Origin: Arthrobacter sp. ISL-48
GTDB lineage: Bacteria; Actinomycetota; Actinomycetes; Actinomycetales; Micrococcaceae
Direction: 5' to 3'
Length of the DNA stretch: 64,000 nt
Assembly (NCBI RefSeq): GCF_018613805.1
Contig: NZ_JAGGPL010000021.1
Coordinates: forward strand, 1-64,000
Shown here: positions 60,496 to 64,000 of the stretch, in pieces
Numbering within the stretch: position 1 is the stretch's first letter
How the letters are laid out: every line of letters begins with the position of its first letter
The notes under the pieces: model-generated
Database searches by the model: none
What the model saw: the letters and a program-made list of their open reading frames with translations, nothing else
What the model was told of the DNA's origin: nothing
Made by a program: the position numbers and the translations under genes

Positions 60496-61197
60496 ATGGG
60501 GATATGGGGATGGTTCAAGAAGGCATTCGGCGGCGTCGATGACGGAGAATCCACCAATCCATGCCATGGGGCCCCGAGCCTCCCCGAGGGACAGCCTCCG
60601 GAGCCCCTAAGGCATCCCGAACCAGTGGTAACACCCCTGCCCGAGCCGCACCGCCAGTCAGACGCGACGAGCAAATTCTATGAAGCTGAGAAGCGGCGCG
60701 CGCAGGCTGCCGGGCAGACAGTGAAGGGCTACCGCGCCGGATATATCCCGGCAGAGGAAGCCAAGACATTGCTGGTCGCCGGACCTGACGGGCTGCCTCC
60801 GTTGAGATTGACCTCGTCAAACAACGGCCTCGACTTCACCCTTCCCGACGGGAAGCTGGTGGACTACAAAACCTTGGCCTTGCGCCACTTCAACATCTTT
60901 GCCTTTCGCGTCGTCGGCATGGGCTACTACGAGGATCCTGAAAAGCCGTTGAAGTTCCGGAACGGCCAGCGCGTGGCTGTGAATCGTGAATCCGACAACG
61001 AGCACGACCCCAACGCAGTCGCCATCATGGCTGGTCGTCCAGAACGAAAGATCGGCTATGTAAACAAGCAGCGCGCCAAATGGGTTGCTGAATTGTTGGA
61101 TGGTGGGCAGGAACTTGAGGGCCTGGTCATCCAGATGAAATCGTCCCCGCGAGTAGTAGTGACAACGCCCGAGATGCTCGCCCACCTAACTCAGTAG
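60496..61197 (+). CDS. HIRAN-domain protein
   Basis: This 233-residue protein has a polar N-terminal linker and a HIRAN-like domain at about residues 130-220: FRVVGMGYYEDPEKPLKFRN, then VNRESDNEHDPNAVAIMAG and KIGYVNKQRAKWVAELLDGG. HIRAN domains bind 3' ends of single-stranded DNA and usually sit on Snf2 helicases; a stand-alone form suggests a DNA-sensing or repair accessory role. It sits next to mobile-element debris. Confidence 0.75.
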   Translation: MGIWGWFKKAFGGVDDGESTNPCHGAPSLPEGQPPEPLRHPEPVVTPLPEPHRQSDATSKFYEAEKRRAQAAGQTVKGYRAGYIPAEEAKTLLVAGPDGLPPLRLTSSNNGLDFTLPDGKLVDYKTLALRHFNIFAFRVVGMGYYEDPEKPLKFRNGQRVAVNRESDNEHDPNAVAIMAGRPERKIGYVNKQRAKWVAELLDGGQELEGLVIQMKSSPRVVVTTPEMLAHLTQ

Positions 61198-61465
61198 CGC
61201 GGGCCTGATTCTGTCAACGGGTCTTGGTCATTGCGAGACTAATACCCATGGGTTCGATTGAAGAATCGGCTACGGCACTTCCCTTGTCACTGACCTTTTC
61301 TCAGGGAACAACGCGGAGTACTTCCGCATGACCAAGATCTTCTCCGACGTTTACCTTTAGGCGTGAACGGGAATGAAGGGCGGCGGAGTACCTAGCGTCA
61401 GGCGGTTCGGGAATTGAAGGAGGACCTATGGCCAGGGTAGCCATAGACAGGCAGGGAAGCGGACG

Positions 61466-61693
61466 GGCATTCCCCGAATCACGCCACACGACTTGCGGCA
61501 CTCGGCCGCGAGCTTTGCCGTTTCGGCCGGCGCGAACGTCAAGGTGGTCCAAAAAATGCTCGGTCACAGCTCGGCTGCCATGACGCTGGACACCTACGCA
61601 GACCTGTTTGACGGGGACCTGGACTCGGTTTCGGACGCTCTGGATCACGCCGTCTCACTTTTGAATGTGCCCAAAATGTGCCCACCAGCCTGA
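61466..61693 (+). pseudogene. Tyrosine-recombinase (integrase) C-terminal fragment
   Basis: The frame reads GIPRITPHDLRHSAASFAVS, then AGANVKVVQKMLGHSSAAMT and LDTYADLFDGDLDSVSDALD. This is the HxLRH...LGH...Y catalytic end of phage-type integrases (catalytic Tyr in LDTYADLF). Everything upstream is missing, so it is a truncated remnant. It marks an old integrated element near the right side of the accessory region. Bases 61198-61465 hold no gene. Confidence 0.85.
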
Positions 61694-61706
61694 TTTGAGT
61701 AAAGCA

Positions 61707-61749
61707 AAAGGCCCCGGATCCCTTGCAAACAAAGGGATCCGGGGCCTTT
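61707..61749 (+). terminator. Strong intrinsic terminator
   Basis: Arms of 18 bases (AAAGGCCCCGGATCCCTT and its exact complement, 61707-61724 and 61732-61749) enclose a 7-base loop, with a short T-run (CCTTTC) on the far side. It starts 13 bases after the integrase remnant stop and works for the plus strand; the A-run on the other side could serve the minus strand too. Confidence 0.85.
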
Positions 61750-62208
61750 CTACGTGGCGGGGGTATTACGAATTGACCACATCCCAGACGGCAGAAGGAG
61801 ACTCAAACTGCTGTCCGATCGGTTGGCACAGGCTAAGCGCCAGATTTAGCACACCTCTGGTGAGGAGATTGAGACGTCCCAGGTGGCGCCGCTCGCATCC
61901 TCCGAAGGAACCAGCCTGACGTAGAGGGGAAGACAAAGATCATGTGTGTAAGGAGTCGGTTATGGGGTTTGAAGACTCGACGTTGCCAGCTGATTTACAG
62001 TTAGAGTCGACGCGTCCTGACCCGATCTGTCTCATGCGGGATAGTCCTATTTGAGCAGGTCAGACGCGCTTTCTGTTCCTCCCCCAGACTGTTCGAATCT
62101 GCCTGGTGCTGAGGGGTTTGTCTACTTTTCATCTACACCCAGCCACCAGAGAAAGTCCTCCTTAGCCGCCGGGAACCGCGGTGGGGCGCGGCAGCAGCCG
62201 GGTCCCAG
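61750..62208. other. Gap with possible decayed tRNA-like site and tiny frame
   Basis: TGGCGGGGGTATTACGAATT right after the terminator (61756-61775) loosely resembles the 3' end of an actinobacterial tRNA read on the minus strand, as expected for an integrase attachment site, but it is not a foldable tRNA. A 30-codon frame at 61962-62054, with AAGGAG upstream, is otherwise unsupported. Nothing else is seen. Confidence 0.3.
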
Positions 62209-62577
62209 ATGGTCAAGCACCTGCAGGCCGACCCGGAACTGCGCTCCGGGCAAGCGCTTCTTCGCCTTGGCCAGGGCGTGTCACCCTACGATTTGGAACT
62301 TCTGCTCTTCGAAATCGAGCGGCAGGGCTTAGGAGAAAACATTCGCGTGGATCAGGTCACACCTGACCTCGCAGGACGCCGGATGGCCCATAAGTGCAGG
62401 GAGAACAATGTTTTTAAGGGGCTCTCCATCGCTGAACGAATGCAAGGAGCCCGCGTCCCACTCCAGCGGACGATTCTTACGGTCGGGTCGGGTTGGCCCG
62501 CTGGAGACTCTTCCCCCATGATGAATGAACGGCGTCTTCGACGCTGTAGGCAATGGTGTGTTCATCTGGGGGAATGT
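62209..62577 (+). CDS. Unrecognised fragment, possibly decayed gene
   Basis: An open frame begins MVKHLQADPELRSGQALLRL, then GQGVSPYDLELLLFEIERQG. About 60 residues look protein-like with GC-rich third positions, but the rest degrades into low-complexity coding and runs into the next gene. No ribosome site is visible. It may be a truncated piece of a larger gene. Its frame nominally continues to 62628 inside the LuxR gene; I cut it before that. Confidence 0.3.
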
Positions 62578-62579
62578 AA

Positions 62580-64000
62580 ATGGAAGATGCGATCGATCGC
62601 ACAAGGGTTCAAGAAGTCGAGGCGCTGAAACTGCTCGTTGGGCAGGGCTTCAACCGCGAAGCCACCCTGCTTGGCACTTCTCTCGCGGGCGCGGCAACTG
62701 GCGAGGGCGATTACGGCCTCCGCAGCTTCCTGTTTGACCTTCAGGTGATGAACGGATGCGCACAGCAGGCCTTGGAGGGTCTCGACCTCGAAGGGGCGCC
62801 TGCCGTCGTGTCTCTGCCCGGTGGAATTACTGCAGCGGCCGTCTTCGGTCTGACGATCGCCGACCGCAAATCCGGCGCAGCAGCTGCGAAAAAGCTCCTC
62901 GACAAGCCCGATGAAATCACCCCAGCTCAGAGCGTGGCTTCGTGGACGGCCCTTTCCAATGCGGCATGGGACCAAGGCAACCTGTCCAGTGCCTTGTGCT
63001 GGGGACGCTACGCTGCCGAAGCTGCGACATCGGAGTTGCCCACTCACCAGCGTCCATATCCTCAGCTAACGTTCGCGAGGAAACTGGGTGAGGCGGGCGC
63101 GATCAGCGAAGCAGAAATGATCGTAGACAAAGTGCGCCAAGAGGTGAAGCTTTTTGACATCGTTGCTCACGCAGCGGCGCCCGACATCATTCATTCGCGG
63201 ATCCTGTTGCGTGCTGGCAGCGTCCGGGCCGCGGAAGAAGCAGCACGACGGGGCGTGGAGGTTTCCAGGAAAAGAGGCACAAAAATGTTGCTGCCTTTTG
63301 CGCTCACTGTGCTGGCCCAGGCTGCACTCCGGCGAGGCGACCACGACGAATCGCGCCGCTACCTTGAGACGGTGCAGGACGAACTCCAAGTGGTCTCGTC
63401 GCCGTTTCCTTCAGCTCTCTACCGGTGGGTTCAGTTCCGGCACCAGTACGAAACGGCTTCCTCTGAAGACCACACCGAACTGCTGCGTGCTGGCTACCGT
63501 ATAGCAATTGAGCGTCCTGCCGTGCTGATCAAGGAACCCACAAGCGGACCGTGGTTGGTAAGGGCCGCTATCTCCACCGGTCTGGAAGGGATCGCCCTCC
63601 AGGTCTCAAAGACCCTGACCGGCGTGTCGGAAAAGAACCCGGGATATGTCAACCTGCAGACTTCGGCCAAGCACGCGGCGAGCCTGCTCAGCAAAGACCT
63701 CGCAGGCGTCGTCGGCTGCATCGCGACCTACACGGACCCCGAGGCGCAGTCCCACGCGTCGACGGACCTCCAGGACTTCCTCGCAACCAGCAGCCACACA
63801 GCCGGGACGGTTCTCCCGGTGCCTGCCCCCCAGATACAGGTTTTGGATACGAGCGAGGACCTGGACCCGCGTGAGTTGCTGACGCCCATGGAACTGCGGA
63901 TCTCAGAGCGTGTAGCGGACGGACTGACGAATAAGGAAGTTGCGTCCGAAATTCAGATCTCCCACCACACGGTGAACTTCCACCTTCGAAAGATTTACCG
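62580..64000 (+). CDS. LuxR-type regulator (runs off right edge)
   Basis: From ATG 62580, with GGGGGA 7 bases upstream, the frame stays open to the window end (473 codons). The first 420 residues are helical, repeat-like and without an obvious NTPase motif. From about residue 429 a LuxR-type HTH begins: LLTPMELRISERVADGLTNK, then EVASEIQISHHTVNFHLRKI. The protein is therefore cut near its C-terminus by the window. It resembles large LuxR regulators lacking a recognisable sensor. Targets are unknown. Confidence 0.8.
   Translation, partial: MEDAIDRTRVQEVEALKLLVGQGFNREATLLGTSLAGAATGEGDYGLRSFLFDLQVMNGCAQQALEGLDLEGAPAVVSLPGGITAAAVFGLTIADRKSGAAAAKKLLDKPDEITPAQSVASWTALSNAAWDQGNLSSALCWGRYAAEAATSELPTHQRPYPQLTFARKLGEAGAISEAEMIVDKVRQEVKLFDIVAHAAAPDIIHSRILLRAGSVRAAEEAARRGVEVSRKRGTKMLLPFALTVLAQAALRRGDHDESRRYLETVQDELQVVSSPFPSALYRWVQFRHQYETASSEDHTELLRAGYRIAIERPAVLIKEPTSGPWLVRAAISTGLEGIALQVSKTLTGVSEKNPGYVNLQTSAKHAASLLSKDLAGVVGCIATYTDPEAQSHASTDLQDFLATSSHTAGTVLPVPAPQIQVLDTSEDLDPRELLTPMELRISERVADGLTNKEVASEIQISHHTVNFHLRKIY

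Noticed and set aside
61756..61830. Possible tRNA gene after the terminator
   Set aside because: Only about 12-20 bases resemble a tRNA 3' end; no cloverleaf can be drawn.

Overview
The window is high-GC DNA with dense genes, many GTG starts and frequent ATGA/GTGA overlaps. Together with an actinobacterial-type [NiFe] hydrogenase operon, WXG100/EccC genes and an Lhr helicase, this points to a soil actinobacterium of the Micrococcaceae, most likely Arthrobacter or Pseudarthrobacter. That assignment is inferred from gene content, not from a marker gene.

Layout. 0-3 kb: the left end of an IS21-type element running off the window, a DeoR regulator divergent from a DUF4406-Nudix pair, and a decayed IS481 transposase. 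3-10 kb: a lipid-catabolic SDR/acyl-CoA dehydrogenase pair, a DUF1684 protein, an F420-reductase-like protein and phosphoenolpyruvate carboxylase. 10-24.5 kb: a metal/siderophore-type ABC importer, DUF6390, and a minus-strand operon hypA-hypB-hhyS-hhyL-hhyE-DUF5947-DUF6084-(467 aa unknown)-DUF6893-protease-hypC. A NiCoT nickel permease is divergent from hypA. This is a high-affinity group 1h-type uptake hydrogenase locus, of the kind used to oxidise atmospheric H2 during starvation. hypD, hypE and hypF are not in the window. 24.5-43.3 kb: housekeeping and small regulator/target pairs (DedA, macro domain, RluA-type synthase, ArsR/SRPBCC, TetR/DUF4188, YczR/YczE, Nei, Lhr, FAD-Rieske oxidoreductase, DUF4383, DUF4232, nitronate monooxygenase). 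Several intergenic regions hold clear inverted-repeat operators.

43.4-57.4 kb is the most unusual part: a compact type VII secretion-like locus. It has an EccC ATPase with an N-terminal FHA-like region, three WXG100-family proteins, an RDD/beta-propeller membrane protein, a signal-peptide protein anchored at its C-terminus, and a polymorphic toxin with a C-terminal TNT-type NAD+-glycohydrolase domain. A small candidate immunity gene overlaps the toxin stop codon. Downstream lie remnants of a second module: a toxin C-terminus tail, a frameshifted immunity copy and a toxin N-terminus piece. I found no EccB, EccD, EccE or mycosin gene here.

57.5-64 kb is accessory DNA: a SRPBCC protein, two paralogous unknowns flanking a lipoprotein, a HIRAN-domain protein, a tyrosine-integrase remnant with a strong terminator, and a LuxR-type regulator running off the right edge. 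Two families of short intergenic inverted repeats (GCGAACTGGCA and AACCCTCTCTCAC) also occur; in places they supply the stop codons of neighbouring genes.
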